DNA of 64,000 nt, from contig NZ_CP019431.1 in NCBI RefSeq assembly GCF_009866765.1, forward strand, positions 3,596,001 to 3,660,000, written 5' to 3'. The stretch's first letter is position 1; every line of letters begins with the position of its first letter. The translations under genes were made by a program, and so were the position numbers. Below, piece by piece: positions 51,645-59,948 of the stretch. The notes beneath the pieces were generated by a model. The model saw only the letters and a program-made list of their open reading frames with translations, made no database searches and was not told where the DNA came from. The DNA comes from Pseudomonas sp. S35 (GTDB lineage: Bacteria; Pseudomonadota; Gammaproteobacteria; Pseudomonadales; Pseudomonadaceae).

Positions 51645-54302
51645 TTAAGCCAGGCTTTTGCTGACCACCTCGAACACATCGCTCGACAGCTCGCCCGAGC
51701 CACGAATACGCTCCAGCTCAGCTTTCATCAGCGCTTGCCGCGCACTGTCGTATTTACGCCAGCGGGTCAGCGGCGCCAATTGACGCGAGGCGATCTGCGG
51801 GTTGAAGCCATTGAGCTGAATCACCAGGTCCGCCAGGAAGCGGTAGCCCGAACCATCCGCGGCATGGAAGTTGATCAGGTTCTGCCCGGCAAAGGCGCCG
51901 ACCAGTGCACGCACCTTGTTCGGGTTCTTGATGGTAAACGCAGGGTGCTCCATCAACGCTTGCACTCGCGCCAAGCCGCCTGGCAAGGTGCTGCCAGCTT
52001 GCACACTGAACCACTGATCCATGACCAGCGGGTTGTCCTTGAAGTTCTCGGCAAACACCGCCAAGGCCTGGGCTTTTTCAGCGTCGAACGGCGAGTTCAC
52101 CAGCACCGCCAACGCGGTCAACCGCTCGGTCATGTTATCGCTGGTGTCGAACTGATCCAGCGTCGCCGCCAGCACTTCGGGCTTGGCGCTGAGCATCAGG
52201 TATGACAGTGCGATGTTCTGCAACGCACGACGGGCAAAGTGCTCGGCCGCCGCGACATACGGCGTTTGCTTGGACAGTTCACGATTGGCCTGATAACGCA
52301 GCCACAGGCCTTCGAACAGATTGTCGGCCAATTGCTGGCGTGCAAACTCACGGGCGGCGTGGATGGCATCGACATCCGCCACTTCGCTGATTTCCGTCAG
52401 GTAGGCTTCACCCGGCAACGACAGCATTTCTGCAACCATGGCCTGGTCGAGGGTTTCATCGCTCAATACCGTACGCAGTGCGTCGATCAAGCGCTGATCC
52501 ATCTTCAACGCCTGGCCCGCCTGATGCTGGCCGATCAGTTCCTGCAACACCTGCACCGACAGTTGCTGGCCGGCATCCCAACGGTTGAAGCCATCGCTGT
52601 CGTGCTGCATCAGGAACATCAACTGATCGCGGCTGTATGGAAAGCTCAGTTTCACCGGCGCCGAGAAGCCGCGCAGCAGCGAAGGCAACGGCTGTTCGGC
52701 GATATCGACAAAGGTGAAGGTCTGCTCGGCGTCAGTCACCGAAATCACGCGGGACGTGCCGCCAGCCGCCGCTTCACCGGCGAGACGCAACGCAATACCG
52801 GCGCCCTTCCCGTCCAGCAAACCCAGCTCGACCGGAATCACGAACGGCAGTTTCTCGACCTTGTCCGGGGTGGCAGGGCAGCTCTGGCGGAAGGTCAGGC
52901 TGTAAGTCTTGGCTGCGGCGTCGTAGGACTCGCTCACCGCCAGACGCGGCGTGCCGGCCTGGCTGTACCAACGCTTGAACTGGCTGAGGTCGGCGCCGTT
53001 GGCGTCTTCCATGGCCTTGATGAAATCGTCGCAGGTCACGGCCTGGCCATCGTGGCGCTCGAAGTACAGGTCGCTGCCTTTGCGGAAGCCTTCAGCGCCG
53101 AGCAAGGTGTGGATCATACCGACCACTTCCGAGCCTTTTTCGTACACGGTCAGGGTGTAGAAGTTGGAGATTTCGATAAAGCTGTCCGGACGCACCGCAT
53201 GGGCCATCGGGCCAGCGTCTTCGGCGAACTGGTGGGTACGCAGGTACGCCACGTCCTGGATGCGCTTGACCGTGGCCGAGTTCATGTCAGCCGAGAAGCC
53301 CGAGTCGCGGAATACGGTAAAGCCTTCCTTGAGCGACAACTGGAACCAGTCGCGGCAGGTCACGCGGTTGCCCGACCAGTTGTGGAAATATTCGTGGGCA
53401 ACAATCGCCTCGACGCGCTGGTGCGCGGCGTCGGTGGCGGTTTCGGCGCGGGCCAGCACGGCGCTGGAGTTGAAGATATTGAGGCCCTTGTTCTCCATCG
53501 CGCCCATGTTGAAGTCGTTGACCGCGACGATCATGAAGATGTCGAGGTCGTACTCGCGGCCGTAGGTTTCTTCGTCCCAGCGCATGGATTTTTTCAGGCT
53601 GGTCATGGCGTGCTGGCACTTGTCGATGTTTTCCGGCTCGACGTAGATGCGCAGCGCCACCTCACGCTGGGTCATGGTGGTGAAGCTGTCTTCGACGCAC
53701 CACAAATCCCCGGCCACCAGGGCAAACAGATAAGCGGGTTTCTTGAACGGGTCTTCCCAGGTGGCCCAATGGCGGCCGTCTTCGCCAGGCCCGCTGGCAA
53801 TCGGGTTGCCATTGGACAGCAGCACTGGGTAACTGTGCTGCTCGGCGATCACCGTGGTGGTGAAGGTGCTCATCACGTCCGGGCGGTCGAGGTAATAGGT
53901 GATCTTGCGGAAACCTTCAGCCTCGCACTGGGTACAGAACATACCGCTGGATTTGTACAGGCCTTCCAGGGCGGTGTTGGTTTCCGGGTGGATCTTGACC
54001 GTGGTGTCGAGGGTGAAGGTGTCGCTCTTGGGATGCACGGTCAGGTGGCTGTCGGTCAGTTGATAGTCGGCGTCCGTCAGCTCCTGGTCGGCCAGGTTCA
54101 CGCTCAACAGCTCAAGCTGCTGGCCATCCAACACGAGCGGCGGCAAACCAGCGCCGCGCTCCGGGTTACGGCGCATCACCAGCTGCGCGTGGACCAGGCT
54201 ATGGTCCTCGAACAACTCGAAGGTCAGGTGCGTCTCGTCGATCAGGTAGTCCGGCGCCTGATAGTCCTTCAGGTAAATCATCTTCGGTTGTTCGGTGCGC
54301 AT
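51645..54302 (-). CDS. pepN: Aminopeptidase N
   Basis: An 885-residue M1-family metallo-aminopeptidase of the cytosol, removing N-terminal residues from peptides. The exopeptidase motif NMGAMENKGLNIF is near residue 265. The zinc site IVAHEYFHNWSGNRVTCRDWFQLSLKEGFT near 300 has the HEXXH and distal Glu. The C-terminal Ig-like and superhelical domains are complete (RSGELSSD..EV end region). The ATG at 54302 has AAAAGGA nine bases upstream and gives the standard length. It is last in the minus-strand run from nadK. Confidence 0.96.
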   Translation of the reverse strand: MRTEQPKMIYLKDYQAPDYLIDETHLTFELFEDHSLVHAQLVMRRNPERGAGLPPLVLDGQQLELLSVNLADQELTDADYQLTDSHLTVHPKSDTFTLDTTVKIHPETNTALEGLYKSSGMFCTQCEAEGFRKITYYLDRPDVMSTFTTTVIAEQHSYPVLLSNGNPIASGPGEDGRHWATWEDPFKKPAYLFALVAGDLWCVEDSFTTMTQREVALRIYVEPENIDKCQHAMTSLKKSMRWDEETYGREYDLDIFMIVAVNDFNMGAMENKGLNIFNSSAVLARAETATDAAHQRVEAIVAHEYFHNWSGNRVTCRDWFQLSLKEGFTVFRDSGFSADMNSATVKRIQDVAYLRTHQFAEDAGPMAHAVRPDSFIEISNFYTLTVYEKGSEVVGMIHTLLGAEGFRKGSDLYFERHDGQAVTCDDFIKAMEDANGADLSQFKRWYSQAGTPRLAVSESYDAAAKTYSLTFRQSCPATPDKVEKLPFVIPVELGLLDGKGAGIALRLAGEAAAGGTSRVISVTDAEQTFTFVDIAEQPLPSLLRGFSAPVKLSFPYSRDQLMFLMQHDSDGFNRWDAGQQLSVQVLQELIGQHQAGQALKMDQRLIDALRTVLSDETLDQAMVAEMLSLPGEAYLTEISEVADVDAIHAAREFARQQLADNLFEGLWLRYQANRELSKQTPYVAAAEHFARRALQNIALSYLMLSAKPEVLAATLDQFDTSDNMTERLTALAVLVNSPFDAEKAQALAVFAENFKDNPLVMDQWFSVQAGSTLPGGLARVQALMEHPAFTIKNPNKVRALVGAFAGQNLINFHAADGSGYRFLADLVIQLNGFNPQIASRQLAPLTRWRKYDSARQALMKAELERIRGSGELSSDVFEVVSKSLA

Positions 54303-54315
54303 GGGTGGCATCCTT

Positions 54316-55113
54316 TTACTGATGCACGGCGAGCTGGTAGGCCGTGTACTTGCGAATATTGATAACGCCGGTGTCAAAGATCAGGTATTGGCCCTTGATC
54401 CCCAGCAGCGTGCCTTCGGCAATCGGGTTCTTGTCCAGGTTGAAGCTGACGATCTTGGCCGGATACTGCTCCACCGGGTAGCGAATCTCAATCGGCTCGA
54501 TGTCGGTTACCGGTTGGATGGCTTGCAGGCCAAAGCGTTCCTGCAAGTTTTCCAGGCCTTCGGCACAGGTGGCCAACAGTTCATCACGCACCTGCTTGAG
54601 GTCCACAGGTGGCGCATCACCCTTGAGCAATGCGCGCCAGTTGGTCTTGTCAGCCACTTGGCTGCGCAACACATCTTCGACGAAACCAGACTGCTGGCGC
54701 GTGGCGACGCGCATGATCGGCAGCGCCTGGCTCGCGCCCTGGTCCAGCCAGCGCGTCGGCAGTTGGGTGGCGCGGGTGATGCCAACCTTGATCCCCGACG
54801 AGTTGGCCAGGTACACCACATGATCGGTCATGCAAAACTGCTCACCCCAGCCTGGATCACGGCAGGTTCCGGCGTCGTAGTGGCAACGCTCCGGGCTCAT
54901 GATGCACAGGTCACACTGGGCCAGCTTGGTCATGCACGGGTAGCAATAACCCTGGCTGAAGCTGGTCTTGGTCTTGCGACCACAATGGCTGCAATGGATG
55001 GCACCGAGGTACTCCAGGCGCACATGAGTGCCGATCAACGGGTTGACCGGCACCTCGGTATCGCCCAGGCGAAACGCATATTGAACGGTCGGCTCACCGA
55101 GTTGCGCCGACAT
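54316..55113 (-). CDS. DUF2797 family protein with cysteine clusters
   Basis: A 265-residue protein conserved in gammaproteobacteria, function unknown. It carries a CxxC...CxxC zinc-ribbon-like cluster (AIHCSHCGRKTKTSFSQGYCYPCM near residues 50-72) and more cysteines (LAQCDLCIMSPERCHYDAGTCRDPGW). A GIY-YIG-like stretch, VVYLANSSGIKVGITRATQLPTRWLDQGA near 110, recalls the nuclease fold. The ATG at 55113 lies 30 bases after the DUF1315 gene; longer upstream starts would overlap that gene. It is 13 bases ahead of pepN. Confidence 0.88.
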   Translation of the reverse strand: MSAQLGEPTVQYAFRLGDTEVPVNPLIGTHVRLEYLGAIHCSHCGRKTKTSFSQGYCYPCMTKLAQCDLCIMSPERCHYDAGTCRDPGWGEQFCMTDHVVYLANSSGIKVGITRATQLPTRWLDQGASQALPIMRVATRQQSGFVEDVLRSQVADKTNWRALLKGDAPPVDLKQVRDELLATCAEGLENLQERFGLQAIQPVTDIEPIEIRYPVEQYPAKIVSFNLDKNPIAEGTLLGIKGQYLIFDTGVINIRKYTAYQLAVHQ

Positions 55114-55142
55114 TTTGCTGACTGCACCGCGACCAATTTCAA

Positions 55143-55403
55143 TCAATGGATCGCATCCGACTTGAACAGGATGTTCGCCACCGGCTCGGACTTGGACGCG
55201 CATTCCTGCGGGCCCATGTAGCCGGTGCGCTGGTCTTCCGGCAGGTTCTGGATTTCCCAGGCGATCACCGCTTGCAGGGACAGTTCACGCTGTTCGGCGG
55301 TGAGCTTGCGGCCATCGGACCACTTGCCGATTTCCACGGCGAGCTTGAGGCTCTCGTAGATATCCGGCGTGATGTTTTCGATCATTTCAGCAAAAGAGGA
55401 CAT
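55143..55403 (-). CDS. DUF1315 (YeaC-like) family protein
   Basis: An 86-residue protein: SSFAEMIENITPDIYESLKLAVEIGKWSDGRKLTAEQRELSLQAVIAWEIQNLPEDQRTGYM. It matches the YeaC/DUF1315 family, whose function is unknown. AGGAAGAGCCTT precedes the ATG. It lies 14 bases after the rhomboid gene and upstream of the DUF2797 gene, in the nadK-to-pepN run. Confidence 0.92.
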   Translation of the reverse strand: MSSFAEMIENITPDIYESLKLAVEIGKWSDGRKLTAEQRELSLQAVIAWEIQNLPEDQRTGYMGPQECASKSEPVANILFKSDAIH

Positions 55404-55417
55404 AAGGCTCTTCCTTA

Positions 55418-56287
55418 TCAAATAGAAGATTTGCGGCGGTTGTATAGCCCGCCCAGCAAACCCGTCAGGCAACCGATAACCAAGCCGCCCACATGGGCCG
55501 CGTTGGCGATTTCGCCGAAGCCGATCATCGAGACCAGCCCCGACAGGCAGAGCACCAGCCATACCAGCATCATCACCAGCACCCCACGGGGCAAGCGATA
55601 GGCTGGGTTGGGCGACAATAGTTGAAAGATCCAGCAATGCCCGAGCAGGCCGTACAACACGCCGGACAACCCACCAAACAAGCCGGGGCCGCCGTAGGCA
55701 TATTGAGCGTAGTTGGAGACCAGGCTGAACAACAGGGTCAGCCCCAGCAGGTTGATACTGCCCTGGCGCGCTTCGATGCGCCGCCCCAGTTCCCAGTACC
55801 ACATACCGTTCATGGCCAGGTGCAGGATGCCGAAATGGATCAGCATCGGCGTCACCAACCGCCACCACTGCCCCGACGCAAAACTGTCGGCCAGGGTCGT
55901 GAACTGGATGTACTCGCCCGTGATCTGGAACGGCAGGAACGTCAGCCAGGCCATGGTTTGCAGGTTTTCGCCCAACAGGGTCACGGCGCCGACAATGATG
56001 CTCGCCAGCAGCACCAACGCCGTCACCGGGCTGTAGCGTACTTGCTGGATAAAGCCTGGGCGGGCAGCGAGCGGCTGTTCGGGAATATCCAGTTGCTTGT
56101 CCGGGTCGCCGGCGGGAAAGCGCTGATACAGCACGCGCACATCGTCGCTGATGCTCTCGGGCACCCACAGCACCTGCTCGCCCGCTTCCTCGCTGACGCG
56201 ATGGGGCACTTGCATGCGTTGCAGCAATTTGACGAAGCCGCCCAGGTCAACATTCAGGGGCAAGCGCAATACAGCCACGGTACTCAT
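55418..56287 (-). CDS. Rhomboid-family intramembrane serine protease (GlpG-like)
   Basis: A 289-residue membrane protease. The N-terminal cytosolic domain (about 1-85: VLRLPLNVDLGGFVKLLQRMQVPHRVSEEAGEQVLWVPESI) is of the GlpG N-terminal type. Six membrane helices follow. The catalytic Ser lies in GLFGGLSGVLYGLLGHCW near residue 200 (GxSG). The catalytic His lies in NAAHVGGLVIGCLTGLLGG near 255. HFGILHLAMNGMWYWELGRRIE contains the conserved H..N segment. The stop overlaps nothing; the start overlaps the phosphatase stop by 4 bases, so translation is coupled. Confidence 0.93.
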   Translation of the reverse strand: MSTVAVLRLPLNVDLGGFVKLLQRMQVPHRVSEEAGEQVLWVPESISDDVRVLYQRFPAGDPDKQLDIPEQPLAARPGFIQQVRYSPVTALVLLASIIVGAVTLLGENLQTMAWLTFLPFQITGEYIQFTTLADSFASGQWWRLVTPMLIHFGILHLAMNGMWYWELGRRIEARQGSINLLGLTLLFSLVSNYAQYAYGGPGLFGGLSGVLYGLLGHCWIFQLLSPNPAYRLPRGVLVMMLVWLVLCLSGLVSMIGFGEIANAAHVGGLVIGCLTGLLGGLYNRRKSSI

Positions 56288-57255
56288 TTGATGACCTCTG
56301 GGCGTTCAACGTCGACCCATACGAATTTGTTCGGATCCAGGCACGTTTCCTGGTCCAGTCGATACGCCACCAGCTTGCCGTACAACACCGCGCTGTAGTC
56401 CAGGCAGGCCAGGTTGGGACGGATCGGCGCCGGTTTGCCGCTGCGCCAGTAGTGGCCGACGAACAGCAAGGGCTCGTCGACGCCGTAGCGCAGCAGTGAA
56501 TTTTTTTCGGTCGAGGTCAGTGGCGTGCGCGCCACAGGCTCAGGCAGTGCATCGGGTTGGAACACGATGTCGCCGTAGGTCTTCGGGTCATCTTCCCAGA
56601 ACTTGGTGCGAAAGAACGAGCGCGTCAGGCCGTCGCCACCGGTCAGCGTCAGGCCATCGGGCAGGCGCATGTCGGTGCCGCGCAGCAGGCGGTCAAACGC
56701 ATTGCAGGCAAAGCTGCCCGGTACGGCGGCGGCCTGCAGGAAGTGCTGGTCGATGCAGCCATCCGGGAACGTCGCACGCAGCGGCTGGATGAAACCCTCG
56801 TCCCAGCACGCATGCACCACGCGAAAACGCCCGGCGTCGACAAACAGCGGCATGTCGTAGAACCAGCCGAGGAGGTCATGCCAGTCAGCCGGGTGATGCG
56901 CGAACTGGGTCAGGGTCTCGTGGATCAGCCGTTCATGCCGCGGCGTGTGCTCACGCACGAACTGCCGGCCACTGCCCGGCGGTGCCGGCGTGGCCCAGCC
57001 CAGGGCGTTGAACTCGTGGTTGCCCATGATGCACAGTGCCTGGCCAGCCACGGCCATGTCATGGACGATATGCAGCGCCTCGCGAATGCGCGGGCCGCGG
57101 TCGATGATATCGCCAAGGAACACCGCCATGCGCGACGGATGGCGCCAGGTGCCGCCCTGCTTGTGGTAACCCATTTGGTCGAGCAAGTGCTCAAGGGTAT
57201 GAGCGCAGCCGTGCACGTCACCAATCAGGTCGTAGCTACGCGCGGGATCGAGCAT
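56284..57255 (-). CDS. Metallophosphoesterase (Ser/Thr phosphatase-like)
   Basis: A 323-residue calcineurin-type phosphoesterase. Metal-binding motifs: DLIGDVHGCAHTLEHLL near residue 8 (GDVHG), AVFLGDIIDRGPRIREAL near 45 (GDxxDRG), LCIMGNHEFNALGW near 78 (GNHE), and later VVHACWDEGF and LLFVGHYWRSG. Metal and substrate types are open: protein phosphatase or nucleotide hydrolase are both possible. The ATG overlaps the nadK stop by one base (TGATG), so the two are co-translated. Confidence 0.9.
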   Translation of the reverse strand: MLDPARSYDLIGDVHGCAHTLEHLLDQMGYHKQGGTWRHPSRMAVFLGDIIDRGPRIREALHIVHDMAVAGQALCIMGNHEFNALGWATPAPPGSGRQFVREHTPRHERLIHETLTQFAHHPADWHDLLGWFYDMPLFVDAGRFRVVHACWDEGFIQPLRATFPDGCIDQHFLQAAAVPGSFACNAFDRLLRGTDMRLPDGLTLTGGDGLTRSFFRTKFWEDDPKTYGDIVFQPDALPEPVARTPLTSTEKNSLLRYGVDEPLLFVGHYWRSGKPAPIRPNLACLDYSAVLYGKLVAYRLDQETCLDPNKFVWVDVERPEVIK

Positions 57256-58145
57256 CAGTCGCCTCCACCCCCCAAGCGGCTGCCCCAGCCCAGCTTGGTA
57301 CGGCACACTTCGTAATAGTTGTGGTCCAGCGGGTGGATCAACCGCAGCTTCTGCGCCTTTTTGCTCACGGTGATGGTGTCGCCGGGGGCGCAGGTGAAAT
57401 GGTTCTGCCCATCACAGGAAACCTGCGGGTAGATCTGCATGTCTTTGGACACCACGATTTTCAGCTCACTGTTGCCATCGACCACGATCGGCCGGCTGGA
57501 CAACATATGGGGGTACATCGGCACGATCACAATGGCATCCAGCTTGGGATGCATGATCGGGCCACCGGCAGAGAGCGCATAGGCGGTGGAGCCGGTCGGT
57601 GTGGCGACGATCAGGCCGTCGGCCTTCTGGCTGCACACGAACTGGCCGTCGATGTAGAGCTCGAACTCGATCATGCGCGTGGACTTGCCGGGGTGCAGCA
57701 CCACATCGTTGAGCGCGTCGCCCTGGCCGATGGCCTCGCCGTGGCGGCGCACTTCGGCTTGCAGCAGGAACCGGTTCTCCACCAGGTAATGGCCGTCGAG
57801 CACCTTGGCCACTTCGACTTCCAGCTCATCCGGGCGGATATCGGTGAGGAACCCCAGGCTGCCCCGGTTGATCCCCAGCACCGGCACGTTATGCCGCGCC
57901 AGAGCCCGTGCCGCGCCGAGCAGGCTGCCGTCGCCGCCGACCACGATGACCATGTCGCACACTTCGCCAAGCATCTTGCGCGACGAGGTTTGCAGGCCGT
58001 GGCCGGGGAGAATTTCGGCGATGGTGTCTTCGAGGATCACATGCAGGTGGCGTTCGAGCAGGAATTTTTTCAGCCGGCGGACGGTGTCCAACACCTGGGT
58101 ACTGCCCAGGCGACCGATAATGCCGATATTGCGAAAGTGCTCCAT
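57255..58145 (-). CDS. nadK: NAD kinase
   Basis: A 296-residue ATP-NAD kinase making NADP. The catalytic GGDGS motif lies in VIVVGGDGSLLGAARALARHNVPVLGINRGSLGFLTD near residue 72. The NE/D motif is NDVVLHPG near 148 and the glycine-rich loop is ATPTGSTAYALSAGGPIMHP near 187. The ATG at 58145 opens the conserved MEHFRNIGIIGR start. First gene of the run nadK-phosphatase-rhomboid-DUF1315-DUF2797-pepN. Confidence 0.96.
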   Translation of the reverse strand: MEHFRNIGIIGRLGSTQVLDTVRRLKKFLLERHLHVILEDTIAEILPGHGLQTSSRKMLGEVCDMVIVVGGDGSLLGAARALARHNVPVLGINRGSLGFLTDIRPDELEVEVAKVLDGHYLVENRFLLQAEVRRHGEAIGQGDALNDVVLHPGKSTRMIEFELYIDGQFVCSQKADGLIVATPTGSTAYALSAGGPIMHPKLDAIVIVPMYPHMLSSRPIVVDGNSELKIVVSKDMQIYPQVSCDGQNHFTCAPGDTITVSKKAQKLRLIHPLDHNYYEVCRTKLGWGSRLGGGGD

Positions 58146-58301
58146 GGGGCTCCTGCGGGACGTGGGGTATGGCAAAAAAGAAACGATTATGGGCGAAAGG
58201 CCGCGTGAGGCAAAATCCTTTGTCGCCGTGAAGCCTTGATGACAATGGTTCTCAGCGCTTCCCAGGCAACTGCATTCAGCTTAAAAGGCTATGCTCGGAC
58301 C

Positions 58302-59171
58302 ATGACCGTATTCCCCGACTTGCACGCCTTACCCCGTCAATTGCGTCACCCCGAGGTGCGCGACCTGGCGTGGGTGGTGCTTGCCCCGCCGATGCTCGCG
58401 CAAACGCCTTGGCCGCAGCGCCACCCGCTGGCAGGCAGTGACTGGGTGCAGGCGCCCCATCTTCTGGAACACTGGTTACGGCAATTGGACCACGACAGCA
58501 GCGCCTTGCAGCATTGGCTGAGCCTGGCCCGCACACGGCGCCTGGGTCTGTATTACGAACGGCTGTGGCAATTCGCCGTGCAGCACGCGCCGGGTGTGGA
58601 ATTGCTCGCCGCCAACCTGCCGATCCGCCGCGCAGGGCATACGCTGGGTGAGCTGGACATGCTGCTGCGCGACCGCGATGGCGTGCACCACCTGGAACTG
58701 GCGATCAAGCTCTATCTGGGGCCGCAGGACGGCAATGGCCAAGACACGGCGCAGTGGCTGGGGCCCGGTTGCCATGACCGGCTGGACCGCAAGCTGGCGC
58801 ACCTGGCCCAGCATCAACTGCCGATTTCGGCGCGAGCGGAAAGCCGCGAAGTATTGGCGGCGCTGGATATCCAGCAGTTCGATGCGCATTTGTGGCTGGG
58901 TGGGTATTTGCTCTATCCCTGGCCCGGTCTTGCCGGCCCACCCGACGGTGCTCACCCGCAGCATTTGCGTGGGCGTTGGTTGCATCAACGGGATTGGCCA
59001 GCCTTTGTCAGCGCCAACGCACCGGGCCGCTGGCAACCCCTGCCGCGCCATGCGTGGCTGGCGCCGGCGCAGTTGTTGGTGCGGCTGGTGCAGAACGGTG
59101 ATGAGTGGGAGGAAGCGCAGCGATTGTTTCTGGTGGCGGATCTTTGGCCGAATGTGCCGGGGGCTGGCTGA
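58302..59171 (+). CDS. DUF1853 family protein
   Basis: A 289-residue protein of the DUF1853 family. A nuclease-like core is visible in [60 protein letters not shown] (G-E-L-D...E-x-A-x-K), which has the shape of a PD-(D/E)XK active site. No function is known to me. The ATG at 58302 lies in a region where earlier in-frame starts lack a ribosome site. It is divergent from nadK and followed by a REPIN. Confidence 0.88.
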   Translation: MTVFPDLHALPRQLRHPEVRDLAWVVLAPPMLAQTPWPQRHPLAGSDWVQAPHLLEHWLRQLDHDSSALQHWLSLARTRRLGLYYERLWQFAVQHAPGVELLAANLPIRRAGHTLGELDMLLRDRDGVHHLELAIKLYLGPQDGNGQDTAQWLGPGCHDRLDRKLAHLAQHQLPISARAESREVLAALDIQQFDAHLWLGGYLLYPWPGLAGPPDGAHPQHLRGRWLHQRDWPAFVSANAPGRWQPLPRHAWLAPAQLLVRLVQNGDEWEEAQRLFLVADLWPNVPGAG

Positions 59172-59200
59172 TAGATCTGAGGTGTAGGTGATGACCTCAT

Positions 59201-59261
59201 CGGGGCAAGCCCCCTCCCACATTTGAAACGCACTCCAAAATGTGGGAGGGGCTTGCCCCCG
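59201..59261. repeat. REPIN (two inverted REP units)
   Basis: CGGGGCAAGCCCCCTCCCAC at 59201-59220 (extending to ATTT) and its near-exact inverse ending GGCTTGCCCCCG at 59261, separated by 13 bases. This is the doublet form that moves in P. fluorescens genomes with help of RAYT transposases. It lies between convergent genes. Confidence 0.88.
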
Positions 59262-59279
59262 ATGGCCGCGCCACCGGCA

Positions 59280-59942
59280 CTACACCCTATCGATATGCCG
59301 ATAATCCAACTGCAACCCAGCCGCCAGCTCCCGCGCACGCCCCAGTCGGATCGGCCCACGCTCGATATCCACCAGCAACCCTGAACATTCCAACAAAGGC
59401 AGCCCGGCAATGTCCTTGAGCCGGCCATCGGTAATCACCAGCAACTTCTGCTGCTCAGCTGGATAACGCCTGCGCCGCGCCGCCAGCCAATGCCCGGCCT
59501 CGGTCAGTGCCGCCAGCAACGGCGTGCCACCGCCCGCACCAAGCTGCTCCAGCCAACCGGCCATGCTCTTCGCTGCCTTCAAACCCTGCACCTGCCATTT
59601 GGGCGATTGCCCGCTGGCCGTCAACAACGCCATGCGCGCGCGCTGTCGATAAGCATCATCAAACAGCTGGGCGAGCAAGCCCTTGGCATCGCTCAACGCA
59701 TGATGACGCCGAGTGGAGGCCGATGCGTCGACAATCACCAGCCACAGCTCCTGCGCGGGCCGGCTGCGCAGGTGAAACAGCAGATCCTCACGGGACTGCG
59801 GCCGACCACCGAGCAAAGTGCCCGGCCAGTTGATCGAGCCCTGTTGCGCGCTGCGCGCCTTGCCCTGCCTGCCTCTGTCCAGTCGCCCTGCCTTGGGCCG
59901 CGCATCCGCCCCCGCGTCAGGTCGGGGGCGGATGCCTAGGGC
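59280..59942 (-). CDS. chlD: VWA-domain part of the chelatase large subunit (read by -1 frameshift)
   Basis: The 220 codons follow the slippery site in the -1 frame. They start with a Gly/Arg-rich linker (ADARPKAGRLDRGRQGKARS) and continue as a von Willebrand A domain: ELWLVIVDASASTRRHHALSDAKGLLAQLFDD (MIDAS DxSxS near residue 60), a threonine in GAGGGTPLLAALTEA, and LLVITDGRLKDI. No ATG or GTG start exists between the preceding stop (60003) and the domain; only a TTG at 59816 without ribosome site. It is therefore read as the C-terminal half of the ATPase gene: fusion length 551 residues. VWA proteins partner the ATPase ring in Mg/Co chelatases. Confidence 0.8.
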   Translation of the reverse strand, partial: ALGIRPRPDAGADARPKAGRLDRGRQGKARSAQQGSINWPGTLLGGRPQSREDLLFHLRSRPAQELWLVIVDASASTRRHHALSDAKGLLAQLFDDAYRQRARMALLTASGQSPKWQVQGLKAAKSMAGWLEQLGAGGGTPLLAALTEAGHWLAARRRRYPAEQQKLLVITDGRLKDIAGLPLLECSGLLVDIERGPIRLGRARELAAGLQLDYRHIDRV

Positions 59943-59948
59943 TTTTTT
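59902..59948 (-). promoter_or_regulatory. Programmed -1 ribosomal frameshift signal
   Basis: On the minus strand: slippery heptamer A AAA AAG (59948-59942) in the correct phase (CCA AAA AAG), a six-base spacer containing the zero-frame TAG (59938-59936), then a perfect 12-bp GC-rich stem GCATCCGCCCCC / GGGGGCGGATGC (59935-59924 and 59913-59902) with a ten-base loop. Slippage moves ribosomes into the VWA frame. Confidence 0.85.

Noticed and set aside
52239..54362. 707-codon open frame on the plus strand
   Set aside because: Antisense to pepN. Long only because of third-position GC; no recognisable domain.
59280..59816. VWA protein as an independent gene starting at TTG 59816
   Set aside because: No ribosome site, and the open -1 frame extends back to the slippery heptamer with meaningful linker sequence. 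The frameshift reading explains more.
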